Below, in pieces: positions 8,901 to 16,400 of a DNA stretch of 39,330 bases. The notes beneath the pieces were generated by a model, which saw only the letters and a program-made list of their open reading frames with translations, ran no database searches and was not told where the DNA came from. Position 1 is the stretch's first letter, and the number at the start of each line of letters is the position of its first letter. Location of the stretch: the NCBI GenBank assembly GCA_022819645.1, contig JAJEGU010000039.1, forward strand, positions 1 through 39,330, read 5' to 3'. The stretch is from Pseudomonadales bacterium. Lineage in GTDB: Bacteria > Pseudomonadota > Gammaproteobacteria > Pseudomonadales > Pseudohongiellaceae. The position numbers were made by a program, and so were the translations under genes.

Positions 8901-9297
8901 GTTGCTCGACCGATGCCGGGGGGCGCGCAACTGGGTCCATGCCTGGCGGCGGGGCCGGGAGCGAAAAATCAGCAGGAGCGAACTCGAGGCATCGGGCGCC
9001 ATATCGAGCACTTTCATGGGGCCGGTGTCGGAACTGCTTGCGTCTTCCGAAGTCCACGGTTCACCGGGCCGCCTGTTGCAGAAGCTGCGTGATCAGGAGC
9101 TGCGCGGTTTCCGCAGCAGCAAAGCCGACGAATTGGAGGACTGGTTGCGGGAAAACCGCTATCTCGACGAAAGCGACGAGCTTTCCAGCGCCGAGCGGAG
9201 AATCGAAGTCCTGCAACACTGCGACCCCGCCGACGAGAAAGCCGGCGCGGATATCGCCACCTGCATCGAATGGCTCGAAACCGCTGTGGGAGACTGA
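5902..9297 (+). CDS. SbcC/YhaN-like SMC-type ATPase with membrane hairpin and C-terminal extension
   Basis: The protein has 1131 residues. Walker A is GPNTIGKSS (32-40), a signature-like LSTGTR lies at 821-826, and Walker B is LFLDEA with D849-E850. Between them are two long charged heptad-rich regions (about 170-390 and 450-780), expected to be coiled coils. At about 395-440 sit two hydrophobic helices, a membrane hairpin known from YhaN-type proteins. The ATPase fold should end near residue 910. The last 220 residues are an additional, acidic, Leu-rich helical region that I cannot assign. GTG 5902 overlaps the nuclease gene's TGA (GTGA), implying coupled translation and a 1:1 complex. Inferred role: ATP-driven DNA end recognition or processing near the membrane with its partner nuclease. 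Confidence 0.85.
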   Translation: MKLEQLTIERLPGIAVGFTLDALSGDINLVTGPNTIGKSSLVRAIRFLLRPPEKDDPPVSLSATFRDGDASWRVERTGSRIQWRGNGEIAERPPLPDGEEVSRYCLSMEDLIASNQTDQRLAAELQRGLSGGFDLNEPRIQLGGRHGANEGNALVQAKRDLLKAERDSAQLDERRDRLPELAARIAEAGKAKEQCQRIARAQNLLAAVSERKNKRTALDEYPPGMDKLGGEEKANLDRFRNRRKGLEERLREAQQERDQAAQQIEQLGFEDSRLEAAEKARDIAERKLKQVSQLRETIKQRKIDEAKTEARLESASQALGGAGPPQLDMDKLAEAERFAAGFIALQTRRDELETRKGIVGVAPDEQKIRQHEKAIDALRDWLSGSIPSRPPRANHWVLLTSLICGVLAGASLLFLNPAIGMTLFGATLLGIAIATWQQRPAVSTVGAEAREKFEALELPAPSAWSGREVRQRLRELEEVAGQLIAQRKRAEGVHELEQKLKTTREAIQEEEKKRQQLAESIGFDPTMPLTALDRFIHLVREWDQVGKELAEVRWEIVLHQQKRDDEAEALRESLQPWWSEPQSDLDALEGAAEFFQSRLAKAQAAAERLRLATAEISNLKGQIKVCDEDIGKLFEGVDLEPGDDQGLRERLEVLERWRQTRKNHNDLLVQEKQFRNELKDSPELCEIAEAGNEVKLKELLEEQRSLADKLENLRDERANIEAEIKRAESDNSIARALESVSKAATALVAKRDELLDQQATNLLLDQVEEAHTAEHQPEVLRNAGKLFREVTAHGFDIELAGDGGFRARDLTQNEMRSLDELSTGTRMQLLLAVRTAWVQTRRMLPLFLDEALTTSDEVRTAEIVKSLKTLAEKSGVQVIYFSARQSEASLWRRAVGDDLHVIDLGRMRGRKESNEPVDFNLPEIPAVPAPEGSPEEYAKLLGVPAIDPHRDAGEIHLFHLLRDDLDLLHRLLSEYRIATLGQAQSLLEHDASEEDSWRGRLLDRCRGARNWVHAWRRGRERKISRSELEASGAISSTFMGPVSELLASSEVHGSPGRLLQKLRDQELRGFRSSKADELEDWLRENRYLDESDELSSAERRIEVLQHCDPADEKAGADIATCIEWLETAVGD

Positions 9298-9331
9298 ACC
9301 CCGCAGAAGCGCATGGCGCCTCAATTTCGCA

Positions 9332-9486
9332 CAGCAATTCTCATTGTGTAACTGAGCGCGCTCTCTTTGGTCATCCTGCGCGCAGTCGCAGGATCTCATT
9401 TCGTGGCCACTGGAAGAGATTCTGCGACTTCGCTTCGCTCCGCGCGGAATGACAGGAGGAGTGAAGCGCCATAATGAGAATTGCTG
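9332..9486. mobile_element. 155-bp MITE-like element, copy 1
   Basis: It begins CAGCAATTCTCATTGTG and ends ATAATGAGAATTGCTG, terminal inverted repeats with few mismatches, and contains the 84-bp hairpin core at 9370-9453. A copy of exactly the same length lies at 36742-36896. It has no coding capacity and no transposase is visible in the window, so it looks like a non-autonomous miniature element. It occupies the gap between the ATPase gene and sodC; its last bases could be read as a TTG start for sodC, which I reject. Confidence 0.75.
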
Positions 9487-9564
9487 AATTTCGCATACCG
9501 TATTTGCAATGGGCGGAAACTCGCGCTAAAAATGGTTGTCAAAACCAAAAAGAGGAATCCATCC

Positions 9565-10236
9565 GTGAAATCCACCAATTCCGCAGTTTCCTTGATGGTG
9601 GCGGTTTTCGCTCTGGCGGGCTTGTCCCCGCTGGCGGCGACAGCGACCACCGAAGCACGCGCCGAGATGAAGGATGCCCAGGGAATGAGCGTCGGCGAGG
9701 TCATTCTGCGTCAGACGCCGAACGGAACGATATTGCACGCGAAGCTAAGCAGTCTGCCGCCCGGCGCCCATGCCTTTCATGTGCACTCGGTGGGCATGTG
9801 CGAGCCGCCCTTCAGTTCGGCGGGCGGGCACTTCAATCCCCAGGGCAAGATGCATGGGATCGTGGGTCCCGCTCCGCAGTCCGCCGGTGCTGCATCCGCC
9901 GCACGACAGGCCGTGGTTACGGCGCAAGACTATACCGGGGAAGATTTCACCCTGACCCTGACCTATGACGTGAACGAGACGGGGGACTTGTTGCCGGACA
10001 CCTGGCGCGTGGATTTGGCCCGGGGGCACGTGGGCGATATGCCCAACATCCATGTGCCGGATTCCGGCGAGTTGGAAATCGAGATTCTCAACACGCTTCT
10101 CAAGCTGGATTATGGCCTGTTTGACGCCGACGGCGCCGCGATCGTGATTCACGCGGGGCCGGACGACTACATGTCCGACCCGGCAGGCGCCGCGGGACCA
10201 CGCATCGCCTGCGGCGTGATCAACAGTATGGAATAG
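9565..10236 (+). CDS. sodC: Periplasmic Cu/Zn superoxide dismutase with enlarged zinc loop
   Basis: 223 residues, converting superoxide to O2 and H2O2 in the periplasm. Residues 1-33 form a signal peptide. Copper ligands are H72, H74 and H196 with bridging H89; zinc ligands are H89, H97, H155 and D158; C79 and C216 should form the disulfide. The HxxD spacing (155-158) and the HAGPDDY block fit SodC. Unusual: H97 and H155 are 58 residues apart rather than about 9, an insertion of roughly 49 residues (about 101-152) in the zinc loop. GTG 9565 is chosen for its AGAGGAA ribosome site 6-7 bases upstream and because it starts directly at the signal peptide; ATG 9532 lacks such a site. Confidence 0.88.
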   Translation: MKSTNSAVSLMVAVFALAGLSPLAATATTEARAEMKDAQGMSVGEVILRQTPNGTILHAKLSSLPPGAHAFHVHSVGMCEPPFSSAGGHFNPQGKMHGIVGPAPQSAGAASAARQAVVTAQDYTGEDFTLTLTYDVNETGDLLPDTWRVDLARGHVGDMPNIHVPDSGELEIEILNTLLKLDYGLFDADGAAIVIHAGPDDYMSDPAGAAGPRIACGVINSME

Positions 10237-10335
10237 TGCTGTCCGCAAGCCAGCGCGAGTACCCGCCTCTTGTCAGGGAATACCTGGTGGTGTCCGGCTG
10301 TTCCGGTCGCGGTCGCGATTGCATGATTCACAGGC

Positions 10336-10493
10336 CCTAAGTATTCTCTGAAAAACTCCATCCGTGGAGTTTTTCATTATCGCAAAACAAAAGCGTGGTT
10401 TTGTTTTGCTCGCGTATTCAATGGCTTACGCCATCGAATACGGCGGCACTTCCATGTGCCGCAGGGAAGCTCTGACTTAATCAGAGCTTCCCT
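10336..10493. repeat. Five-hairpin structured repeat, complete copy
   Basis: Five inverted repeats follow each other almost without spacers. H1 10350-10375: 11-bp stem, loop TCCG. H2 10382-10409: 11-bp stem of GCAAAACAAAA and its complement. H3 10413-10442: 13-bp stem with one A-C mismatch, loop TTAC. H4 10443-10462: 7-bp stem. H5 10463-10493: 13-bp perfect stem, loop CTTAA. The first 139 bases recur at 39192-39330 with four differences. It lies between the convergent sodC and sixA genes and ends on the sixA stop codon. It could act as a two-way terminator, an RNA element or a mobile unit; which is unknown. Confidence 0.85.
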
Positions 10494-10989
10494 AATTCTC
10501 TCCGCTCTTGGGGAAATCAAATCGGGCGAGGGTGGCCCGGCCGCGCAGGATTTGAGACCAATGGTCGATGGGGAGGGTGAGTTCAACCAGGCCGCAGGTG
10601 GGAATGTTGGCGATGTCGCCGTTGGTCATTTCGTTGGCGAAGTCGGTGATGGTGGGGTTGTGACCCACCAGCATGGCGGATTGGCAGGCTTCGTCCGCGA
10701 GGCTGGCGGCCTTGAAATACATGGCCGTGCCGCAGAAATAGAGATCGGGGTTGCTGGCGATATCGTCCACGGGAAAGCCGATGGCCTCGGCCATGAGTAC
10801 CGCCGTGGCGCGGGCCCGCACCGCGGGGCTTGTGATGATGCAATCGACGCTGGCCTCCCGGGCCGCAAAACGACTGCCCATGAGCGGCACGTCCCGCCTG
10901 CCGCGTGTGGCCAGGGGGCGTTCGAAATCCCGCAGCCTGGGGTAGTCCCAGCTTGACTTGGCGTGGCGCAGCAGAAAAAGCGTTTTCAT
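10492..10989 (-). CDS. sixA: SixA-type phosphohistidine phosphatase
   Basis: 165 residues, histidine phosphatase (RHG) fold. LLRHAKSSW at residues 6-14 gives the phosphate-accepting His9 next to Arg8, and VGHNP supplies the second active-site histidine. SixA enzymes are small proteins that remove phosphate from histidines, for example on HPt domains of sensor kinases or nitrogen-PTS proteins; length and N-terminal motif fit this group rather than the longer phosphoglycerate mutases. ATG at 10989 begins directly with the first strand. The TAG stop (10494-10492) falls at the edge of the last hairpin of the repeat, so that repeat borders or has replaced the original 3' end. The DUF481 gene starts divergently about 100 bases away. 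Confidence 0.85.
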   Translation of the reverse strand: MKTLFLLRHAKSSWDYPRLRDFERPLATRGRRDVPLMGSRFAAREASVDCIITSPAVRARATAVLMAEAIGFPVDDIASNPDLYFCGTAMYFKAASLADEACQSAMLVGHNPTITDFANEMTNGDIANIPTCGLVELTLPIDHWSQILRGRATLARFDFPKSGEN

Positions 10990-11097
10990 TTCCGTTTAAT
11001 CGGCAGAAGCAATCATCTTGTTAACCGGCTACGGGGCAGGCTCCTGGCCCGTTCTGATGGTAGAATCCCGCCTTCCCAAAGCTACGGAGTTCCTGTC

Positions 11098-11817
11098 TTG
11101 TCCAGAATCGCCATCCTGCCCCTGCTCACAGCCCTGACCGTGTCCGGCCATGCGGCGCTCGCTGCGGAAGAAGAAGACCGGCCCTGGAACAGCGAGATCG
11201 AACTCGGCGCCATCTTCACCTCGGGCAATACGCAGGACGAGAATATCCAGTTCCGGGGCGAGGTCAACTATGCCCTGGAAACCTGGGACCTGGGCTTTAC
11301 CCTGGATGGATTCCGCTCGTCCAAGGACGACGAACTCGCCGCCCAACGGGTGTATTACGTTTCGGAAGCCAACTACAACATCAACGAGCAGAGTTTTGTG
11401 CTGACCCGCCTCGCCCACGACGACGACCGCTTCAGCGGTTACGAGGGCCAGTCGGACATTTCCCTCAACTACGGCCGCAATCTGCTGACCAACCGGGACG
11501 ACATGGACCTGACCCTGAATCTGGGCGGCGGTTACCGCCAGTCACGCGCGCTGGAAGAGGATTTCGGCGAAGCCATGCTGCGGCTTGCCGCCGACTTCAA
11601 CTGGAACCTGTCGGATTCCGCCGCCCTGCTGCAGGAATTCAGCACCGAGGCGGGCGAGGAAACGAGCATTTTCCGCAGCCGCAGCGGCATTGAAACCGAA
11701 ATCCTGGAAAACCTGCTGCTGCGCTTCTCGGTGGACCTCAAGCACCAGACCCGGGTCCCCGCCGGCCGCGAAAAAACCGACACCGAGACCAGCGTCACCT
11801 TCGTCATGCAGTTCTGA
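11098..11817 (+). CDS. DUF481 outer-membrane barrel protein (YdiY-like)
   Basis: 239 residues. The start TTG at 11098 follows GGAG by 8 bases and gives a normal signal peptide ending HAALAA; the frame is open further upstream (from 10963) but that part overlaps sixA and looks like no leader. The mature part is a run of amphipathic strands with alternating aromatic and polar residues and ends TSVTFVMQF, with the terminal Phe expected for BAM-inserted barrels. The motif GAIFTSGNTQDENIQF is typical of DUF481 proteins (YdiY, salt-induced outer membrane protein). Function is not established. It is convergent with the TonB receptor gene, with a strong hairpin between them. Confidence 0.82.
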   Translation: MSRIAILPLLTALTVSGHAALAAEEEDRPWNSEIELGAIFTSGNTQDENIQFRGEVNYALETWDLGFTLDGFRSSKDDELAAQRVYYVSEANYNINEQSFVLTRLAHDDDRFSGYEGQSDISLNYGRNLLTNRDDMDLTLNLGGGYRQSRALEEDFGEAMLRLAADFNWNLSDSAALLQEFSTEAGEETSIFRSRSGIETEILENLLLRFSVDLKHQTRVPAGREKTDTETSVTFVMQF

Positions 11818-11835
11818 ATTTCTACATCGCAGGCT

Positions 11836-11870
11836 CCCCGGGCCCGCCAACGCGGGCCCGGGGTTTGTGA
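11836..11870 (+). terminator. Rho-independent terminator after the DUF481 gene
   Basis: A perfect 12-bp GC stem (11836-11847 with 11852-11863, loop CAAC) is followed by TTTGTGA. It lies 19 bases after the DUF481 stop and just before the convergent TonB receptor stop at 11875. The T-run is short on the plus strand and absent on the minus strand, so termination should be stronger for the DUF481 transcript. Confidence 0.65.
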
Positions 11871-11874
11871 TCGC

Positions 11875-14433
11875 TCAGAATGCGTTCCAGGTGGCCCGCA
11901 GATAGTAGAAGCCACCGTTGAAGCCGAAGGGCGACTGTTCCGGATAGATCAGGCCGGCCACCTCGCCGTTCGGATTCATCATCGGATACTCGTCGAAAGC
12001 GTTCTGCAAGCCGAGAATCACCGACAGAGAGTCACTGACCTCATAGCCCGCCTCCACGTCGAACACCACGCTCGGGTCGGGATAGAAAGCCACGCTGGCG
12101 TCATTGGTGGGGGCGTCGTAGTACTCGCCGTAGTAGCGCGCCCGGGCCATGAAACGCCAGGGGCCCTGGAGATGCGACCAGGTGGCGGTGTAGCGCATGT
12201 CGGGGCGGCCGCGTTCGATCTGCAGCCGGCGATTGTCGCTGGTGAACTCGGTGCTGTAGTCGCTCAGTTCCACATCGGACCAGTTGGCGACAAAGGTCAG
12301 CGTGGAATCGCCCTGCCCCAGATCGAAAGGCAGGGTGGCCACCAGATCGATGCCCGAGGCCTGCACGGTCTGCTGGTTCGAGAAGAAGCGCACCGAGGTG
12401 AAGCTCTGGGCGTCGGACACCCCGGCCGCCAGCAGCGAGGAGATATCCTCCTCGGTGAGATTGAAGCGGCTGGTGAACGAGATGCGATCGGAAATCTCGA
12501 TATTGTAGTAATCGAGGGTCACATCCAGGTCGCCGGCGGAGAACACCAGGCCCAAGGTCATGTTCACCGACTCTTCCGGCGTCAGCGGCGTGGCGCCCTT
12601 CTGCTGGGCAATGGGATTGGTCGGCGGCAAGGTGGCGATGTCCGCCAGCCGGCCCATGTTGAACTCGGTGGTCACATTGCGCAGGTTCGCCTGCCCCGCC
12701 GTGGGGACCCGGAAGCCGGTGCTCACCGCGCCCCGGATGGCCACATTGTCGGCCACTTGCAGGCGCGCCGCGAGCTTGCCGTCGAGAGTGTCGCCAAAAT
12801 CGGCGTAGTCCTCGAAGCGCAGGGCCGCGCCTACCAGCAGGGACTCGTTCACATTCGATTCCACATCGATATAGGCGCCCCAGGCGCGCACGGTGTTCTC
12901 ACCGGCGTCACCGGGCTGGAAGCCGGGGAAGCCATTGGAGCCGACGCCGAATCCCTGGGCCGCCAGATTCGGATCGATGAAGAAGGAATTGGGTTCGCCG
13001 TTGCGAATGGTGAAGGTCTCGTCCCGGTACTCCAGTCCCATGGCCACGTTGACGCTGTCCACATTGCCGGGGAAGAACTGCCGGGACAGGTCGAAGTTCG
13101 CCACCCGGTCGGTTTCCACATAGCCGCCGGCGTCGTAGTAGGTGGGGATGTCGTTGCGACGCGACAGCAATTGCGGATTGATGGTGTTGTAGATGTAAAA
13201 GTCCGCGCCGCTCTGGCCGGCCACGGCGCTGATGTCGTAGTACCAGCCGGAATCAAGCTCGCCGCGAACGCCGCCGGCGAGGCTGATGTCGTCCACATAG
13301 CCGCCGAACTGGGGCGTGAAGCCGCCGGGGAATCTCTCGATCAGCGAATAGCAGCCCGGGTTGTTGCGGATCGAGGCCAGCGCGTTGGCGTCGGGCATAT
13401 TGTCGGTAATGCGAACCGCGGGGCAGTTGCCCGACATGTCGCCGGTGAGGTCGGCCACTTTCACCGAAGGCGAGCCGTCCTCCAGGGTCGGGCCAAGAAA
13501 GACGCCGCCCCGGGTATGGGGATTTCGATAGTAGAAGCCGCCTTCCACCTGGCGCTCGGCCCAGTTGCCGAACAGGTAGGCTTCGCTGCCATTACCCAGG
13601 TCGATGCCGAAATTGCCGAACAGCTTGAAGTCGTCGGAAATCTCCGGGGCGCCCCAGATCTGGGCCGCCGGCTGGCGCACGCTGGTGTTGCCGGCATTGA
13701 TCAGGCCCTGGGCGTCGCCGCGCTGGACGCTGCGGCTGGTTGGATCCTGCTCCTTGAATTCAAAGCTGATATTGCCGAAGCCGGAATCGCTCAGGCCAAA
13801 GCCGGCATTGCCGGCAATCGTCAGGGCGTCGCCGTCGCCTTCAAAGTGGCTGCCCCATTTGGTGTCCAGGGTAAATCCGGAATCGTCTTCCTTGAGCACG
13901 AAATTCATGATGCCCGCGATGGCGTCGGAGCCGTATTGCGCCGAAGCGCCGTCCCGCAGCACTTCGAGCCGGTCCAGGGCGATCGCCGGAATCACCGAAA
14001 GGTCGGGACCCTGGGAACCGCCGGAGATGCCCGCCCCAAGCAGGGCGATCACCGCGGCGCGATGGCGGCGTTTGCCATTGACAAGCACCAGGGTGGCGTC
14101 CGGCGGCAGCGAGCGCAGGGTGGCCGGGCGGATGAATGTCGCCGCGTCGGAAATCGGCTCCTGGGCCACATTGTAGGATGGCACCAGCGCCGAGAGCAGC
14201 GAGTCCATGTCGCTGTCGCCCTGGGCGAGGAAATCATCGCCGCTGATGACGTCCACCGGCACCGGCGAATCATCGGCCGAACGGTCCCGGCGCCGGGAAC
14301 CGACCACCAGAATCTCTTCGGCGGGCTCGGCCGCCTGGCCCGCGTTGGCGGGCTGCGCCTGGGCGCTGGCGGCCAGTGCGGCGCAAAGCAGGGCGACGGG
14401 AACCGAAAAGGTCAAACGGGAAATGACTTGCAT
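11875..14433 (-). CDS. TonB-dependent outer-membrane receptor
   Basis: 852 residues. A signal peptide ending ASAQAQ is followed by the TonB-box region (EEILVVGSRRR). The plug domain (about residues 45-165) contains LVLVNGKRRHR and the RLEVLRDGASAQYGSDAIAGIMNF block. A 22-strand barrel with long loops then ends YYLRATWNAF, carrying the terminal aromatic residue needed for assembly. It imports a ligand too large or scarce for porins using TonB-ExbBD energy. The plug resembles the large iron-complex/vitamin/oligosaccharide receptor group, and the substrate cannot be read from the sequence. Four cysteines in the barrel loops could form disulfides. AGGAGG lies 8 bases before ATG 14433. No transporter partner is adjacent. 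Confidence 0.92.
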   Translation of the reverse strand: MQVISRLTFSVPVALLCAALAASAQAQPANAGQAAEPAEEILVVGSRRRDRSADDSPVPVDVISGDDFLAQGDSDMDSLLSALVPSYNVAQEPISDAATFIRPATLRSLPPDATLVLVNGKRRHRAAVIALLGAGISGGSQGPDLSVIPAIALDRLEVLRDGASAQYGSDAIAGIMNFVLKEDDSGFTLDTKWGSHFEGDGDALTIAGNAGFGLSDSGFGNISFEFKEQDPTSRSVQRGDAQGLINAGNTSVRQPAAQIWGAPEISDDFKLFGNFGIDLGNGSEAYLFGNWAERQVEGGFYYRNPHTRGGVFLGPTLEDGSPSVKVADLTGDMSGNCPAVRITDNMPDANALASIRNNPGCYSLIERFPGGFTPQFGGYVDDISLAGGVRGELDSGWYYDISAVAGQSGADFYIYNTINPQLLSRRNDIPTYYDAGGYVETDRVANFDLSRQFFPGNVDSVNVAMGLEYRDETFTIRNGEPNSFFIDPNLAAQGFGVGSNGFPGFQPGDAGENTVRAWGAYIDVESNVNESLLVGAALRFEDYADFGDTLDGKLAARLQVADNVAIRGAVSTGFRVPTAGQANLRNVTTEFNMGRLADIATLPPTNPIAQQKGATPLTPEESVNMTLGLVFSAGDLDVTLDYYNIEISDRISFTSRFNLTEEDISSLLAAGVSDAQSFTSVRFFSNQQTVQASGIDLVATLPFDLGQGDSTLTFVANWSDVELSDYSTEFTSDNRRLQIERGRPDMRYTATWSHLQGPWRFMARARYYGEYYDAPTNDASVAFYPDPSVVFDVEAGYEVSDSLSVILGLQNAFDEYPMMNPNGEVAGLIYPEQSPFGFNGGFYYLRATWNAF

Positions 14434-14498
14434 GACAACTACCTCCTGGACTTTGTCGGTGGTTCTGGTTTTTTTGAACCCACGCTAGGGATGGATTC

Positions 14499-14527
14499 AG
14501 ACTACGCCTCGAACCATTTCATGTCAA
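14499..14527 (-). promoter_or_regulatory. Candidate sigma-70 promoter of the TonB receptor gene
   Basis: On the minus strand TTGACA (14527-14522) matches the -35 consensus exactly. After 17 bases comes TAGTCT (14504-14499), which keeps T1, A2 and T6 of the -10 box. It leaves a leader of about 60 bases before the ATG. I see no Fur-like palindrome nearby. Confidence 0.4.
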
Positions 14528-14697
14528 TCAAATCTATCGGAAAAACCGAAGAAAAGTTGACTGTGAAATCCGCTGCGCGAAGAATTCGTGCGAAGAATTC
14601 GGGACACCCATGATCCCGGGCCAGGAGCCCGCCGAAACACCAACTCGGGGTACACTGTGCGGGTTGACCTATCCGCAACCGGTTGCATGAAGGAACC

Positions 14698-16314
14698 GTG
14701 ACTCCCGTCGCCCGCATCTATCTGCTTGTGGCGCTGCTGCTGACGCCGCTGAGCCTGGTCTGGCTGATTCTGGGAATGGACGGGATTTCGCCCGCCGCGC
14801 TCGGTTCCGCGCCCTGGCGACTGGCCCTGTTTCTGCTGCTTGCGGCATGGACCACCGCCGGCGCCTGGGACTTCTTTTTCAGCCCGAGCAACCTGCGCCG
14901 CAACTATCCGGTGCTGGCCAACATCCGCTATCTGCTGGAATCGTTCCGGCCCGAGATACAGCAGTACTTCATTTCCAATAACCAGGAAGAGCGGCCTTTC
15001 AGCCGGGAACGGCGCAACATCGTCTACGCCCGGGCCAAGGGTGAAACCGACACCATCCCCTTCGGCACCGAGCGGAACCTGCGGGAAGAAGGCTATCGCA
15101 GCCTGCGGCATTCCCTCAGCCCGACGCACCTCGACGCAAGCCATGGCCGCTTGTTGATCGGCGGCGAGGCGTGCAAGCAGCGATACGAGGCCTCGCGCCT
15201 GAATGTCTCGGCCATGAGTTTTGGCGCGCTCAGCGGCCGGGCCGTGCAGGCGCTCAACCTCGGCGCCGAACTCGGCGGCTTCGCCCACAATACCGGCGAG
15301 GGCGGCATCAGCCCCCACCATACAAGACACGCGGGCGACCTGATCTGGCAGGTCGGTACGGGTTATTTCGGCTGCCGCCAGACCAACGGGCGTTTTGACC
15401 CGGGGGCCTATGCCGAACGCGCAGGCCTGGAACAGGTGAAGATGGTGGAGCTGAAACTGTCCCAGGGCGCCAAACCCTCCCATGGCGGTGTGCTGCCCGG
15501 AGCCAAGGTCAGCGGGGAAATCGCGAAAATCCGTCTCGTGGAAGCGGGCAAGACGGTTTTCTCACCCGCTAGGCATCCGGAGTTCGACAGCCCCGTCGGA
15601 TTACTGGAATTCCTGCAAACCCTGCGCGAGTTGAGCGGCGGCAAGCCGGTGGGATTCAAGCTCGCCGTCGGCAAGCCCAACGAATTCTGCGCCATCGTCA
15701 AGGCCATGCTCGCCACCGGCATCCTGCCGGATTTCATTACCGTGGACGGCGCCGAAGGAGGCACCGGCGCCGCGCCGGTGGAATTCACCAACCGGCTTGG
15801 CCTGCCCTGCCTCGACGCCACTTATCTGGTGGGGCAGATTCTGCTCGGGGCGAATCTCAAGCGGCAGGTCAAGGTGATCAGTTCGGGCATTACCGCAACC
15901 GGATTCGACATGCTCGAGAAAATCGCCCTGGGCGCCGATGCCGTCAATGCCGCCCGCTCCATGATGCTCGCCCTCGGTTGCATCCAGGCCAGGGCCTGCA
16001 ACACCAACCGCTGCCCCACCGGAATCACCACCCAGGACCCGGGCCTCGTCCGGGCGATTCGCGTTGCGGAAAAAGCGCGGCGGGTGCGGCGCTATCACGC
16101 CGCCACTGTGCAGGCGTTTCTGGAGCTTTGCGGCGCAATGGGCCTTGCCAGCCCGGACGAACTCGGCCCGGAGCATCTGTTCATCCGCCGCGACGACGGC
16201 GGCCAGACCTATGCCGATGCAAACTGCTCGCTGCGGTCCGGGCAATTGCTGGCGGGCGACGTCCCGGAGAGATTCCAGGGCGATTGGGACCGCGCCAGTC
16301 CGGAGCGGTTCTGA
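14698..16314 (+). CDS. Stand-alone FMN-binding glutamate-synthase-like protein, membrane anchored
   Basis: 538 residues. Two N-terminal hydrophobic helices (about 5-25 and 37-57) precede a domain matching the FMN/Fe-S core of glutamate synthase: MSFGALSGRAV, HNTGEGGISPHH, KLSQGAKPSHGG, VDGAEGGTGAAP and LGCIQARACNTNRCPTG. The last block supplies the three cysteines of a 3Fe-4S cluster. There is no glutaminase domain and no GltD neighbour, so it cannot be a full glutamate synthase. Proteins of this type are common and annotated as FMN-binding glutamate synthase family; the physiological reaction is not settled. The GTG at 14698 follows AAGGA closely; TTG 14683 would add five residues. A GC hairpin (16315-16337) follows the stop directly. 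Confidence 0.8.
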   Translation: MTPVARIYLLVALLLTPLSLVWLILGMDGISPAALGSAPWRLALFLLLAAWTTAGAWDFFFSPSNLRRNYPVLANIRYLLESFRPEIQQYFISNNQEERPFSRERRNIVYARAKGETDTIPFGTERNLREEGYRSLRHSLSPTHLDASHGRLLIGGEACKQRYEASRLNVSAMSFGALSGRAVQALNLGAELGGFAHNTGEGGISPHHTRHAGDLIWQVGTGYFGCRQTNGRFDPGAYAERAGLEQVKMVELKLSQGAKPSHGGVLPGAKVSGEIAKIRLVEAGKTVFSPARHPEFDSPVGLLEFLQTLRELSGGKPVGFKLAVGKPNEFCAIVKAMLATGILPDFITVDGAEGGTGAAPVEFTNRLGLPCLDATYLVGQILLGANLKRQVKVISSGITATGFDMLEKIALGADAVNAARSMMLALGCIQARACNTNRCPTGITTQDPGLVRAIRVAEKARRVRRYHAATVQAFLELCGAMGLASPDELGPEHLFIRRDDGGQTYADANCSLRSGQLLAGDVPERFQGDWDRASPERF

Positions 16315-16337
16315 GCCGGCGGGGCCCGCCCGCCGGC
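16315..16337 (+). terminator. GC hairpin at the end of the FMN-protein gene
   Basis: GCCGGCGGG (16315-16323) pairs perfectly with CCCGCCGGC (16329-16337), loop GCCCG, immediately after the TGA. No T-run follows, so it may stabilise the 3' end rather than terminate alone. Confidence 0.35.
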
Positions 16338-16400
16338 ATTCCGTCGACCCAGAATCGTCAGGTCGATTCGGCGCGGGAGGCGGCCCGCCTTGCGCGGCGT

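Noticed and set aside
10336..10493. Reading the five-hairpin repeat as an integron attC site or a CRISPR
   Set aside because: No integrase, cassette structure or spacer pattern is present; the five stems differ in sequence and are not direct repeats.
12172..14613. 813-residue plus-strand frame opposite the TonB receptor
   Set aside because: Shadow of the receptor gene, whose plug, barrel and signal peptide are all recognisable on the minus strand.
14434..14697. Riboswitch in the leader of the TonB receptor gene (B12 or similar)
   Set aside because: The leader after the candidate promoter is only about 60 bases and shows no B12-box or other conserved core.
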